A DNA stretch of 64,000 nucleotides from Streptomyces sclerotialus. GTDB taxonomy: Bacteria; Actinomycetota; Actinomycetes; Streptomycetales; Streptomycetaceae. How positions within the stretch are numbered: position 1 is the first letter of the stretch; each line of letters opens with the position of its first letter. Below are positions 42,731 to 51,100 of this stretch, piece after piece. The DNA is taken from contig NZ_JBFOHP010000002.1 of assembly GCF_040907265.1 (NCBI RefSeq), forward strand, positions 992,001 to 1,056,000. The letters run 5' to 3'. Position numbers and translations under genes: made by a program. The notes beneath the pieces were generated by a model that was not told where the DNA came from, did not search any database, and worked only from the letters and a program-made list of their open reading frames with translations.

Positions 42731-42893
42731 CACGTCAACGACCTCCGGGTGGGTTCCGCGTCTTTCCCGTCTTTCCTTGCAGAACCTACCGGCGACCACT
42801 GACAACGCCCCCCGCCGGGCCCCGCCCCCTGTGGACGACTCGCCAGGACGCGAGGCCGCCGGCGGAACGGGAGCCACCGGGGCGCCCGAACGG

Positions 42894-42927
42894 CCGGTGG
42901 CGGCGGCCCCAGGACCGCCGCCACCGG
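42894..42927 (-). terminator. Terminator of the SDR/fabG unit
   Basis: CCGGTGGCGGCGG (42894-42906) and CCGCCGCCACCGG (42915-42927) form a perfect 13-bp stem with an 8-nt loop, 24 bp beyond the SDR stop on the minus strand. A very stable GC hairpin without a U-run is typical of Streptomyces terminators. Confidence 0.7.
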
Positions 42928-42950
42928 TACTCCCCCGCGGTCGAGCGCCC

Positions 42951-43703
42951 TCACACCCCCGCGTTCAAGAAGCGCCCGCCGTCGATGACGAGGTTCTGGC
43001 CCGTGATCCAGCCCGCGTCGTCCGACAGCAGGAACGCCGCGGCGCCCCCGATGTCCTGCGGCACGCCCAGCCGCGCCATCGGGTACTGCGCCGCCGCCTC
43101 CGCCTCACGGTCCTCGTACAGCGCGGCCGCGAACTTCGTCTTGACCACGGCGGGCGAGATGGAGTTGACCCGCACCACGGGCGCGAACTCGTGCGCGAGC
43201 TGCTGCGTGAGGTTGATCATCGCGGCCTTGCTCATGCCGTACGCACCGATGAACGGCGACGCGGAGACCCCTGCGATGGAGGCGATGTTGACGATCGCCC
43301 CGCCGTTGTCCTTCTGCCACGCCTTCCACGTCTGCTGGGCGAAGCCGAGCGCGGAGACGACGTTCGTCTCGTACACCTTGCGGGCGACCGCGAGGTCCAG
43401 CTCGGCCATCGGCCCGAAGACCGGGTTGGTGCCGGCGTTGTTCACGAGGTAGTCGACCCGCCCGAAGGCCTCCATGGCCCGCTCGACGGCGGCCGCCTGG
43501 TGAGCCTCGTCGTGCGCCTTCCCGGCCACGCCGATCACCCGGTCGGCGCCGAGCTTCTCGACGGCCTCCTTCAGCGCTTCCTCGTTGCGGCCGGTGATCA
43601 CGGCGCGGTGGCCGCGCGCGAGCACGGCCTCGGCGACGCCGTACCCGATGCCGCGGCTGGCACCCGTGATGAGGGCGACCTTGGCGTTGTCCTGCTCAGT
43701 CAT
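42951..43703 (-). CDS. Short-chain dehydrogenase/reductase (FabG-like)
   Basis: The protein has 250 residues from ATG 43703. It has TGASRGIGYGVAE (cofactor loop, about 13-25), NNAGTNP, catalytic Ser in VNIASIAGVS and Tyr-x3-Lys in GAYGMSKAAM, then the C-terminal GAAAFLLSDDAGWITGQNLV, all classic SDR features. It reduces ketones or oxidises alcohols with NAD(P)H. It lies 154 bp downstream of the fabG-type gene on the same strand, separated by tandem 36-bp repeats, so the two reductases may be co-transcribed, perhaps in fatty-acid or polyketide-like metabolism. Confidence 0.88.
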   Translation of the reverse strand: MTEQDNAKVALITGASRGIGYGVAEAVLARGHRAVITGRNEEALKEAVEKLGADRVIGVAGKAHDEAHQAAAVERAMEAFGRVDYLVNNAGTNPVFGPMAELDLAVARKVYETNVVSALGFAQQTWKAWQKDNGGAIVNIASIAGVSASPFIGAYGMSKAAMINLTQQLAHEFAPVVRVNSISPAVVKTKFAAALYEDREAEAAAQYPMARLGVPQDIGGAAAFLLSDDAGWITGQNLVIDGGRFLNAGV

Positions 43704-43747
43704 GTTCCTTGGCTCTCCTGGCGTCGGTTGACCGTGTTCCATCGGCC

Positions 43748-43843
43748 GGTGGTGTTCCGTCGGCCGACCATGCCCCGCCGACCGGCGGCGTCCCGTCGGC
43801 CGACCATGCCCCGCCGGCCGATGGCGTCCCGTCGGCTGGTCCT
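43748..43843. repeat. 36-bp tandem repeat between two SDR genes
   Basis: Two full 36-bp units (43748-43783, 43784-43819) share the core CCGTCGGCCGACCATGCCCC, and a third partial unit runs to 43843; a weaker partial copy precedes unit 1. The array fills most of the 154-bp intergenic gap. It is too short, and has no spacers, to be a CRISPR. It could form RNA structure between the coding regions. Confidence 0.7.
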
Positions 43844-43857
43844 GACGTACCCGGACG

Positions 43858-44619
43858 TCAGTTGAGCGGGCCGCCGGCGACGTACATGACCTGGCCGGAG
43901 ACGAAGCCGGCCTGCTCGCCCGTGAAGAACGCGATCGCGTTGGCGATGTCCTCGGGCTTGCCGACGCGCTGGACCGGAATCTGGGTGGCGGCCGCGGCCT
44001 GGAACTCCTCGAAGCCCATGCCGACCCGCTCGGCGGTGGCCGCGGTCATGTCGGTGACGATGAACCCGGGCGCGACGGCGTTGGCGGTGATGCCGAACTT
44101 GCCGAGCTCCTTGGCGAGCGTCTTGGTGAAGCCCTGCAGACCCGCCTTGGCGGCCGAGTAGTTGACCTGGCCCCGGTTGCCGAGCGCGGAGCTGGAGGAG
44201 AGGTTCACGATACGGCCGAACTTGGCGTCCACCATGTGCTTCTGGCAGGCCCGCGACATCAGGAACGCGCCGCGCAGGTGCACGTTCATGACCGTGTCCC
44301 AGTCGCTGTCGCTCATCTTGAACAGCAGGTTGTCGCGGAGCACGCCCGCGTTGTTGACGAGTACGGTCGGCGCGCCCAGCTCGTCGGCGACGCGCGCGAC
44401 GGCGGCCTCCACCTGCGCCGAGTCCGACACGTCGCAGCCCACCGCGATGGCCTTGCCGCCGGCCGCGGTGATCTTCTCGACGGTGTCCTTGCAGGCGGCC
44501 TCGTCCAGGTCGAGTACGGCGACGGCGCGGCCCTCGGCGGCCAGGCGCACGGCGGTGGCGGCGCCGATGCCGCGGGCGGCACCCGTCACGATGGCTACGC
44601 GCTGCTCGGTGGTGGACAT
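43858..44619 (-). CDS. 3-oxoacyl-ACP reductase-type SDR (FabG family)
   Basis: The protein has 253 residues from ATG 44619, with AGGTGAGGAG upstream. It has VTGAARGIGAATAVRLAAEG (cofactor loop), DVSDSAQVEAAV, VLVNNAGVLRDNLLFKM, catalytic Ser in VNLSSSSALGN and Tyr in VNYSAAKAGLQGF. The loop RDNLLFKMSDSDWD is the FabG4-like type found with acyl-CoA genes. The closest roles are NAD(P)H-dependent 3-ketoacyl reduction. A GCTCACC/GGTGAGC inverted repeat and an AGCAACCGCTTA box in the leader look like an operator for a TetR-type lipid regulator. Confidence 0.88.
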   Translation of the reverse strand: MSTTEQRVAIVTGAARGIGAATAVRLAAEGRAVAVLDLDEAACKDTVEKITAAGGKAIAVGCDVSDSAQVEAAVARVADELGAPTVLVNNAGVLRDNLLFKMSDSDWDTVMNVHLRGAFLMSRACQKHMVDAKFGRIVNLSSSSALGNRGQVNYSAAKAGLQGFTKTLAKELGKFGITANAVAPGFIVTDMTAATAERVGMGFEEFQAAAATQIPVQRVGKPEDIANAIAFFTGEQAGFVSGQVMYVAGGPLN

Positions 44620-44645
44620 GCGGGGTTCTCCTCACCTCGAAAGCG

Positions 44646-44682
44646 GCTCACCGCTCCCGGAAGGCAGGTGAGCAACCGCTTA
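44646..44682. promoter_or_regulatory. Operator-like repeats in the fabG leader
   Basis: GCTCACC (44646-44652) and GGTGAGC (44667-44673) are perfect inverted arms with a 14-nt spacer. AGCAACCGCTTA (44671-44682) overlaps the second arm and resembles AGCA-N-CGCT boxes bound by TetR-type acyl regulators in actinobacteria. Both lie 27-63 bp before the fabG ATG. The regulator is not in the window. Confidence 0.5.
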
Positions 44683-44830
44683 GTCGCTTCAGCAGAGCTG
44701 ACGCTAGAAGCCAGGCCACCCGCTGTCAACGCCCCCCGAACGCGCCGTTGCTCACCTCACCTGCGCAATCGGACGCCGCGGACGGGCACGGAAGCCCGCA
44801 CCCGCCCGCACATCCCTACATCCCCCGGCC

Positions 44831-44874
44831 GACCTGCCGACCTGCCGACCTGCCTACCTGCCCGCCTGCCTGCC
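44831..44874. repeat. 8-bp tandem repeat (GACCTGCC)
   Basis: Three exact copies of GACCTGCC (44831-44854), then TACCTGCC, CGCCTGCC and a partial TGCC, ending 2 bp before the DUF3037 stop on the minus strand. Slippage-type microsatellite DNA. No function is evident. Confidence 0.75.
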
Positions 44875-44876
44875 AC

Positions 44877-45272
44877 TCACCGCACCAACAGATCCAGCAA
44901 CCTCTCCGCCTCCTTGGACGGGTCGGCCGTCAGCCCGGTGTGCACGGGCCCCGGCTGCACGATCGTGCTGCGCGGCGCGATCAGCCACCGGAACCGCCGC
45001 CCGACGTCCTCCCCCGCGGCCTGCCCCGCATGCTCACCGCCCTGGCAGATCCCCTCGACGGCACTCAGCGCGGCCCGTACGCCCGCCACGTCCACCGAAG
45101 GGTCCAGCGCCCGCAGCCGTGCCTCGTCCAGATGCGTACGCGCCTCCACGAAGCGCCGCGCATGGCAGTAGACGACCACCCCCGCATTGATCATTTCCCC
45201 GCGCTCGACCCGCGGCACGACCCGCAGCAGCGCGTACTCGAACACGTCCCGTCCGTTGTGCAGCCCGCTCAC
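44877..45272 (-). CDS. DUF3037 protein, partner of HipA-like kinase
   Basis: The protein has 131 residues from GTG 45272, whose codon overlaps the upstream stop as GTGA. It begins VSGLHNGRDVFEYALLRVVP and has RVERGEMINAGVVVYC, the DUF3037 signature. RFRWLIAPRSTIVQPGPVHT is the second conserved block. DUF3037 genes are regularly coupled to a HipA-like kinase gene in actinobacteria and other bacteria. The biochemical role is unknown. The overlap and pairing argue that the two proteins form a complex or a modification pair. Confidence 0.87.
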   Translation of the reverse strand: MSGLHNGRDVFEYALLRVVPRVERGEMINAGVVVYCHARRFVEARTHLDEARLRALDPSVDVAGVRAALSAVEGICQGGEHAGQAAGEDVGRRFRWLIAPRSTIVQPGPVHTGLTADPSKEAERLLDLLVR

Positions 45273-46093
45273 TTCACTGCCCTCCGCGGCAACTTTCCGG
45301 CCAGCCATTCCGGCGCCTGCGAAGGCTTGTCCTCCGTACGCTCCCCGATCGTGATGTTGTCACTGATCACGCCGGCCCGGGCGAGCAGCGCCCGCACGTA
45401 CGCCTGCCGCACCTCATCGGCCGATGCGAACCCCGGCTCATCCACCAGCCACTCGTCCGGCACGTCCGCCACGACCTCGGTCAGCAGCTCCTCGGTGACC
45501 AGCGGCGCGAACTCCTCCGCCGCGGCCGCCACGTCCGGCCCGAACGTAGCCAGCACGTGATCGGAGGCGTCGTACGGCTTCAGGGCCGCCTTCTCCGCCC
45601 CCGGCCAGTTGTGGTGCCAGATCATCGTGGCCCCGTGGTCGATCAGCCACAGCTCACCGTGCCACACCAGCAGATTCGGGTTACGCCACGACCGGTCGAC
45701 GTTGTTGATCAGCGCGTCGAACCACACCACGCGCCCCGCCTCGCGCGCACTCACCTCGAACGCGAGCGGATCGAACCCCAGCGACCCCGGCAGGTAGTCC
45801 ATGCCAAGATTCAGCCCGCCACTGGCCTTGAGCAGCTCCTGAACCTCCTGATCGGGCTCCCCCAGCCCGATCACCGGATCCAGCTGCATCCGCACCAGCT
45901 CCGGCACCCGCAGCCCCAGCCGCCGCCCCAGCTGCCCGCACACCACCTCAGCAACGAGCGTCTTCCGCCCCTGCCCCGCCCCGGTGAACTTCATGACGTA
46001 AGTACCCGGGTCGTCACCCTCGACGATCCCGGGGAGCGATCCACCCTCCCTGAGGGGTGTCACATATCGAGTCGCAATGACTTCTGTCAGCAT
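45269..46093 (-). CDS. HipA-like kinase-domain protein
   Basis: The protein has 274 residues from ATG 46093, with CTGGGGA upstream. It has the HipA-like core: GTYVMKFTGAGQGRKTLVAE (nucleotide Lys), ELVRMQLDPVIGLGE, WFDALINNVDRSWRNPNLLV (catalytic loop with Asn-x2-Asp-R), and LWLIDHGATMIWHHNWPG (the DFG-equivalent Asp-His-Gly). It lacks the N-terminal HipA domain and has no HipB antitoxin; the partner is DUF3037. HipA proteins phosphorylate translation factors, but this short class has no known target. It lies 34 bp from the integrase gene end and so marks the edge of the inserted element. Confidence 0.87.
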   Translation of the reverse strand: MLTEVIATRYVTPLREGGSLPGIVEGDDPGTYVMKFTGAGQGRKTLVAEVVCGQLGRRLGLRVPELVRMQLDPVIGLGEPDQEVQELLKASGGLNLGMDYLPGSLGFDPLAFEVSAREAGRVVWFDALINNVDRSWRNPNLLVWHGELWLIDHGATMIWHHNWPGAEKAALKPYDASDHVLATFGPDVAAAAEEFAPLVTEELLTEVVADVPDEWLVDEPGFASADEVRQAYVRALLARAGVISDNITIGERTEDKPSQAPEWLAGKLPRRAVK

Positions 46094-46127
46094 TTCCCCA
46101 GGCTATACGCCCGTCTGACCTTAGGAA

Positions 46128-47450
46128 TCACGACGGACCGACAAGGCCCTCCGACCTGGCGATCCACCCTGAACCCCCCTGGGGAGTTTCTGGGGAGTTT
46201 CGGCCGCTGACGACGACGCCGCTCTCCCCACCTCCGAACAGAGCGTCGATGGCACCCCGCCCCCTATTACCGGCCTCCGGCATGAAGTGCGCGTAGTGGT
46301 CCAGCGTGATGGTCGGCGACGAGTGCCCCAGCCACCGCGCGAGCGTAACCACCGACTCCCCCGCCTCCAACATCACTGAGGCGTACGTGTGCCGCAGCAC
46401 ATGGAAGCCGTCCTTGGGTGCCGCCGCCCACTGCCAGGGCTTCGCGCCTTCGGCCTGCGGCGGGATGACGCCGGCCTTCGCGAGGGCTGGCTTCCACACG
46501 TAGGTGTTCCACGTGTTCACCGCGACAGCATTGCCGAAGCGAGAGGTCAGCAGAAGCGGGAATTTCTTGCGTGCCATGTCCTCGCCCGGCCCTCCCCAAG
46601 GGAGCTCCACCTCCACCGGAGGAAAGTGCTCGATGTGCTGCCTCAGCTCTGCAGCCACTGAGGCGGGCATGTCCACACTGCGGGTCTTCCCACCCTTCGG
46701 AAGGGCGTAGTACAGCTTCCCACCGAGGGCCTGCACCTGCTTCCGGACGTGCAGGATGCCTCGCGCCCAGTCGATGTCCTCCGGGCCGACGCCGAACACC
46801 TCTCCTTGGCGCAGCCCGCATCCCAGGCCGAGCACCACCGCTATCCGGTGTCGGTCATTGATCAGGTCCCGGACGCGGAGTGCGGTCTCCAGCGACCATG
46901 CCTCGCGACGCTCCTTCGACGCCTTCGGCCATCGCACCGACTTCGACCGCATCGGATTCCTGACGATCCGCCGGTCGTCCACGGCAGTCTCCAAAATCGC
47001 GGACAGCTCGCCCAGAATCGCTCGCCGATAGTCGACCGACAAGACTGTCGCGTCCAACTTTGCTAGGAACGCGCGCAGTTCGGCTGCCGTCACCTGCCTG
47101 AGAGGCAGATGCCCCAGGTGCGGAACGATATGGAGCCGAACCCGCCGCTCCTGCCCCTGCCGAGTCTTCGGAGCCGCTCCCGCAGCCGGCGCCCAGAACT
47201 TGGCGATGTAGTCGGCGAGCGCAATGGACCCATCGCGCGGGTCCACGAACTCGCCCCGCTCCTCATCCGTGGAAGACCGACGAAGCCACGCCTTGGCATC
47301 CTCCAAGGTCTCGAACGACCGATCTCGGACCCCGGGGATGCCGGCGACCCGGTATCGCTTCCCCTTCCCGTAGCGGGTAGTCCGTTCCCTCTTCCCGGTT
47401 ATCGGGTCCTTCCGCTTCTTGAGCCACCTGTCTTCTACGTACCCCGGCAC
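46128..47450 (-). CDS. int: Tyrosine-type site-specific integrase
   Basis: The protein has 440 residues from GTG 47450, with GAGGAG 8 nt upstream. An N-terminal arm-binding part is followed by a SAM-like core-binding domain (about residues 85-180) and the catalytic domain. Catalytic residues seen: Arg in GCGLRQGEVFG, His-x2-Arg in FHVLRHTYAS, and His plus Tyr nucleophile in LGHSSPTITLDHYAHF. The layout is that of actinophage and AICE integrases (pSAM2-like). The stop is 34 bp from the HipA-like gene, where the attachment site should lie. The C-terminal tail is encoded by a direct repeat at 46180-46201. Confidence 0.92.
   Translation of the reverse strand: MPGYVEDRWLKKRKDPITGKRERTTRYGKGKRYRVAGIPGVRDRSFETLEDAKAWLRRSSTDEERGEFVDPRDGSIALADYIAKFWAPAAGAAPKTRQGQERRVRLHIVPHLGHLPLRQVTAAELRAFLAKLDATVLSVDYRRAILGELSAILETAVDDRRIVRNPMRSKSVRWPKASKERREAWSLETALRVRDLINDRHRIAVVLGLGCGLRQGEVFGVGPEDIDWARGILHVRKQVQALGGKLYYALPKGGKTRSVDMPASVAAELRQHIEHFPPVEVELPWGGPGEDMARKKFPLLLTSRFGNAVAVNTWNTYVWKPALAKAGVIPPQAEGAKPWQWAAAPKDGFHVLRHTYASVMLEAGESVVTLARWLGHSSPTITLDHYAHFMPEAGNRGRGAIDALFGGGESGVVVSGRNSPETPQGGSGWIARSEGLVGPS
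46180..46201. repeat. 11-bp direct repeat in the integrase 3' end
   Basis: TGGGGAGTTTC occurs twice head to tail (46180-46190 and 46191-46201). Arm-type integrase sites are often short direct repeats near attP, so it may be one. It could equally be a coding duplication (the tail reads NSPETPQ). Confidence 0.4.
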
Positions 47451-47617
47451 TCTTGCTACTCCTCGTCTTTCTGGAGGTCGTCCATGCTTCTTGCAAGCAA
47501 CACCAACCCACACCCCTCCCCGGAAGTTCCTCGACTGCGATCGGAATTCAGCGGATCCGATGCACGAGAGGGGGCCCGACTCGACGGACGCGGGCGATGC
47601 GCCAAATGCGCTCACCG

Positions 47618-47881
47618 TCAAGCAGCGACCCGCGACCGATGCTGCGGCTCGCGCTCCAGTGGACTCAGCAGCGGATTCGACCGCGAGTCAGCAGCCTCTT
47701 GCTGACCTATCCACGCGTCGAGCGCGGAGACCCGATACATGACCCTGCCGCCCATGCGGAAACTGGGCGGCCCCTGCCGCCTATGCCGCCACACGTACAG
47801 AGTGTTCTCAGAGATACCGAGGTAAGAGGCTGCCCTCTTGACTGTCAGGAAAGCCGCGACAGGGGCGGTGGCGTCAGACAT
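47618..47881 (-). CDS. xis: Excisionase-like helix-turn-helix protein
   Basis: The protein has 87 residues from ATG 47881, preceded by GGAAGGG. FLTVKRAASYLGISENTLYV then WRHRRQGPPSFRMGGRVMYR is the MerR-like excisionase fold (HTH_17) used by phage and AICE Xis proteins to bend DNA. It lies 167 bp upstream of int on the same strand, as in pSAM2-type elements, and is likely co-expressed with it. It could instead control integrase expression. Confidence 0.85.
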   Translation of the reverse strand: MSDATAPVAAFLTVKRAASYLGISENTLYVWRHRRQGPPSFRMGGRVMYRVSALDAWIGQQEAADSRSNPLLSPLEREPQHRSRVAA

Positions 47882-48033
47882 GTCAGCCCTTCCATCTGCA
47901 AGGTCGTTACGCAGATGAGAGTGCACGCAAGAACACTGTTTGGTTGTGCCGCGTTTACCTGCTAATGCAATAGATCAGCTTCGATACCCGCGCCTCGGCC
48001 TCAGCTCAGTGGTACCTGACCAATCACAACAAA

Positions 48034-48054
48034 TCCCCGCCACGTGGGCGGGGA
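48034..48054. terminator. Hairpin between xis and the giant ATPase gene (first of two)
   Basis: TCCCCGCC (48034-48041) and GGCGGGGA (48047-48054) pair across a 5-nt loop. It sits between the excisionase start and the ATPase stop. Probably part of the terminator region of the ATPase transcript. Confidence 0.45.
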
Positions 48055-48083
48055 CCTCAGGCACGGTTCCGCATCGTCTTCCG

Positions 48084-48113
48084 CTTGCGGCCCGCTGGCC
48101 AGCGGGCCGCAAG
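48084..48113 (-). terminator. Perfect 30-bp palindrome after the giant ATPase gene
   Basis: CTTGCGGCCCGCTGG (48084-48098) is followed immediately by its complement (48099-48113), a perfect 30-bp palindrome with no spacer, 17 bp beyond the ATPase stop on the minus strand. It can form a strong terminator hairpin, though a perfect palindrome could also be a resolution or binding site. Confidence 0.6.
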
Positions 48114-48129
48114 GGACGGCTGGAGGGCA

Positions 48130-51100
48130 TTAACCGCCGAGTGTCACACACCGCTGAAGCAGTGGCTCCAAGCGCAGCTGCATGCCGTCGCGGTCGAACA
48201 CCTGAAGGGCATCGAGACACGAGAAGACCCAGCGGGCCTCTTCCTCGTCCCCGGCCTGGTACGCGATGGCGGTCACCATGGCCTCCGTGTCGACCAGGTC
48301 TCCATGGAGCTCAGCGCCGATGGCCCGGTATCCCGCAGCAAGCTGCGGGTCCGCATACACACCCGTCTCCTCGACAAATGCGCGGGCCGCTGAGGGATCC
48401 GTGAGCATGACGGCCAATCGCCGCAGGACCTCGTCGGGGTCGCCGAGCTCACCATGCAGCTGGTGGGCGCGGTCGACGAGGAGTGGCCAGCCGCTCGTCA
48501 GCGCGTAGAGTCGGTCCAGGCGTTCGTCCGTGTTGAACACCTCGACTTGCTGTGCCCACCCTCGCAAGCTGCTGCGGTCGTGGCGGCGCAGCACCACAGG
48601 AAGCGCCGAGGTGCGTTCCTGACCCGTCAGCAGGACACGCCACAGGTCCAGTTGCCGGGTGTCAGTCACGAGCACTACCGCCCGGGTCACTCCTGGAGTA
48701 ATGGGGAGCAGGGTCTCTGCCAGGTCGACGGCCTCGCGGCAGGTCTCCGGCTTGGCCGGGTAACGGGCGAAGTCGCTGATGATCACTCGTCGCTCGCGGG
48801 GCCGCCCGCCCGTGAGTTCCTGCTTGAACACGCTGGGCTTGCCGATAGGGGGAAGCTTCCAGTCCGCGATGCGTCCTGCGACCGCGCGCAGGGTGTCGCC
48901 CACGTCGCCGATTCCGGTAGCCGGTGTTCCCAGGACAACCCGCGTCTGGTTGGCGCGCTCACCGAGAAGGTCATCGAGCTGGGTGATAGTGAGGGGCGCG
49001 GGTCGCCGGTCGGGCAGCTCAGGTCGTCCCTCCAGCACGATGCTTTCTTCCAGTTTGCAGTCCTGTTCGGCCCTCAGCAGACGGGCCTCCACCTCGTGGG
49101 ATGTACCGATCATGCGCAGCGCGTTCGGTCCTCTCAGATGCCAGCCCTGACCGTCGTGGTTGGGCGCGAGGACGCCCAGCCCCACCATTTCGGAGAGGTA
49201 GGCCCGGAACCCCTCGGTGTCGAGCTGCTGGAAACCCTGCCGCCACCAGGTTTCACACTCCTCACGCAGTTCGGCGTCGCTCAGGCGCACTTCCAGACCG
49301 CGGTGACGAGCGTGGTACGCGAGAACGTTGGCGATCACGTCATAACGGTGGTCCAGGCTCAGGGTGTCCTTGAAGGCCGCTGAGATGCCCGTCCTGAGGG
49401 CAACATCGGACTCCACGGCCTCGATGTCGGCTACCTGCACCGTATACGGAGGTCCCTCAAGTCCGCGCCGTGCCCGCTTGCGGTGCATCAGCTCGACCAG
49501 CCGGTGGCCGAACATCTGCAGAAGGAACGGCTGGTACGAGCAGTAGCCCAGCACCCGATTCACCAGGTCAACGTCGTCGAACTCGAAGCCGAGTGCCCGC
49601 ATCGGCTCCACCAGCAGTTCGGCGGCGAACTGCGGAGAAAGCGGGCCGATCACCTTCGGGGTCTGCGCCAGATGACCGAACGGACCGTTACTCGCGAGCT
49701 TGGAAAAACGCTGCACGGAGTGCAGGCCGGCGAAGACCACCTTGGCCCGGTCTTTGGTGTCGCTGCCGAGTCCCTTCAGCTTCTTGGTCTGGTCGAATCG
49801 AGGAGCGTCCGCCTCGAAGAACTGGTCACACTCGTCGAGCAGGATCAGCAGCCGGCGCCGTGAATCGTCGTCGAGCCAGCTGCGGATTCCGGCCCGCACG
49901 CGCTCGGAGCGTTCCCGCTGCGACTTGCGCCCTTGGGGTCGGCCCAGAACTTCGGCCTCGGTCAGCTCCCGGTCCAGGACGCTCCACAACGCCTCCGGCC
50001 CGAGGGAGCTGCCCTTGCCGATGTTTTCCTGGTCCAGGTTCACGTACACCGATTGATGGAATCCTGCTCGCTGCTCCATGAAGCGTTCTCCGGCGTCACT
50101 GAGCAGGGCCGACTTGCCCAGCCCACGACCGCCGAAGATGACCTGGGTGCCGCGCGGGTCGAGGATGCTTTTGCGTTCCGCGTCCCGCCCGTAGAACATC
50201 TCACCACCGATGCGGCCGCGCTTTTCTCTGATATACGGATTAACACCGGAGAACGGCAGTAGCGTCTGCGTGGCCGTACTGACCTGCCGACTGCCGCGGG
50301 CCGCAAGGTAGGCCAAGGCCGCGTCGTCCACGACGAGGAGTGGCTGTAGGCGGTCGGATCCAGCGGCGAGCTCTGCTCGGGCCTCCCGGCCGAGCGTGCC
50401 GAAGTAGACGACCAGCAGACTGGTCTCACTGGGGTCCCGGGACGCCAGGCTCATGACGACCTCGGCGGGTGGGCGGCCCCATACCATCAGCACCCGGAGG
50501 TTGCCGCCTTGCTCCTTGATCTGCGAGCCAAAGGCCGGCACCTTTGCCCGTCCGTTGACCTCCACGCCGGTCGCTTCGAAAAAGCGGTACTCCCGCCGCT
50601 GCGGCGACAGTTCGTCCAGCGACCTGGCACTCTTCGCGTCGTACCCCAGAAGCTTCAAGGCCGGGAGCAGCTTCCGCCGGGCAGAGACGTTGGGCCGGTC
50701 CTTCGGCTCGGTGGCACCCAGCTCACGCCAGTCGTTCAGGGCGTCCGCCGCCAGTGCCGCCTCGTCGCTGGAGAGGTTTACGTAGTCCAGTACCGGAACG
50801 GTGGGGTGCTTGCCGCCAGAGCGAACCACTTCGACGAGTTCGTGATCGATGCCCCTGGGGAGTCCGTCTGGCACGGCGGGGAAGAACTCCGTCAGGTGGG
50901 ATTCGCCTGCCTCGATGTCCGGAACCTCTTCGCCGATCTCCAGGAAGTAGACGAGGTCTGCTGCGGTCGCCAGGCCGCCGGTGTCCAGGTGTCGCAGAAC
51001 GCGCGCCCGTTCGTCGTCCGTGACCTCCAAGGCGTCCAGGCGTGCCCGGATTCGGTCGGTCGCCTCCTGCCTGTGCGCAGGCAGGTCCGATCGGACCGTT

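Noticed and set aside
43748..43843. Possible CRISPR array
   Set aside because: Repeats are directly adjacent, with no spacers, and only two full copies.
46094..46127. A tRNA gene as attachment site beside the integrase
   Set aside because: No tRNA-like cloverleaf or conserved T-loop could be found in the gap or its surroundings.
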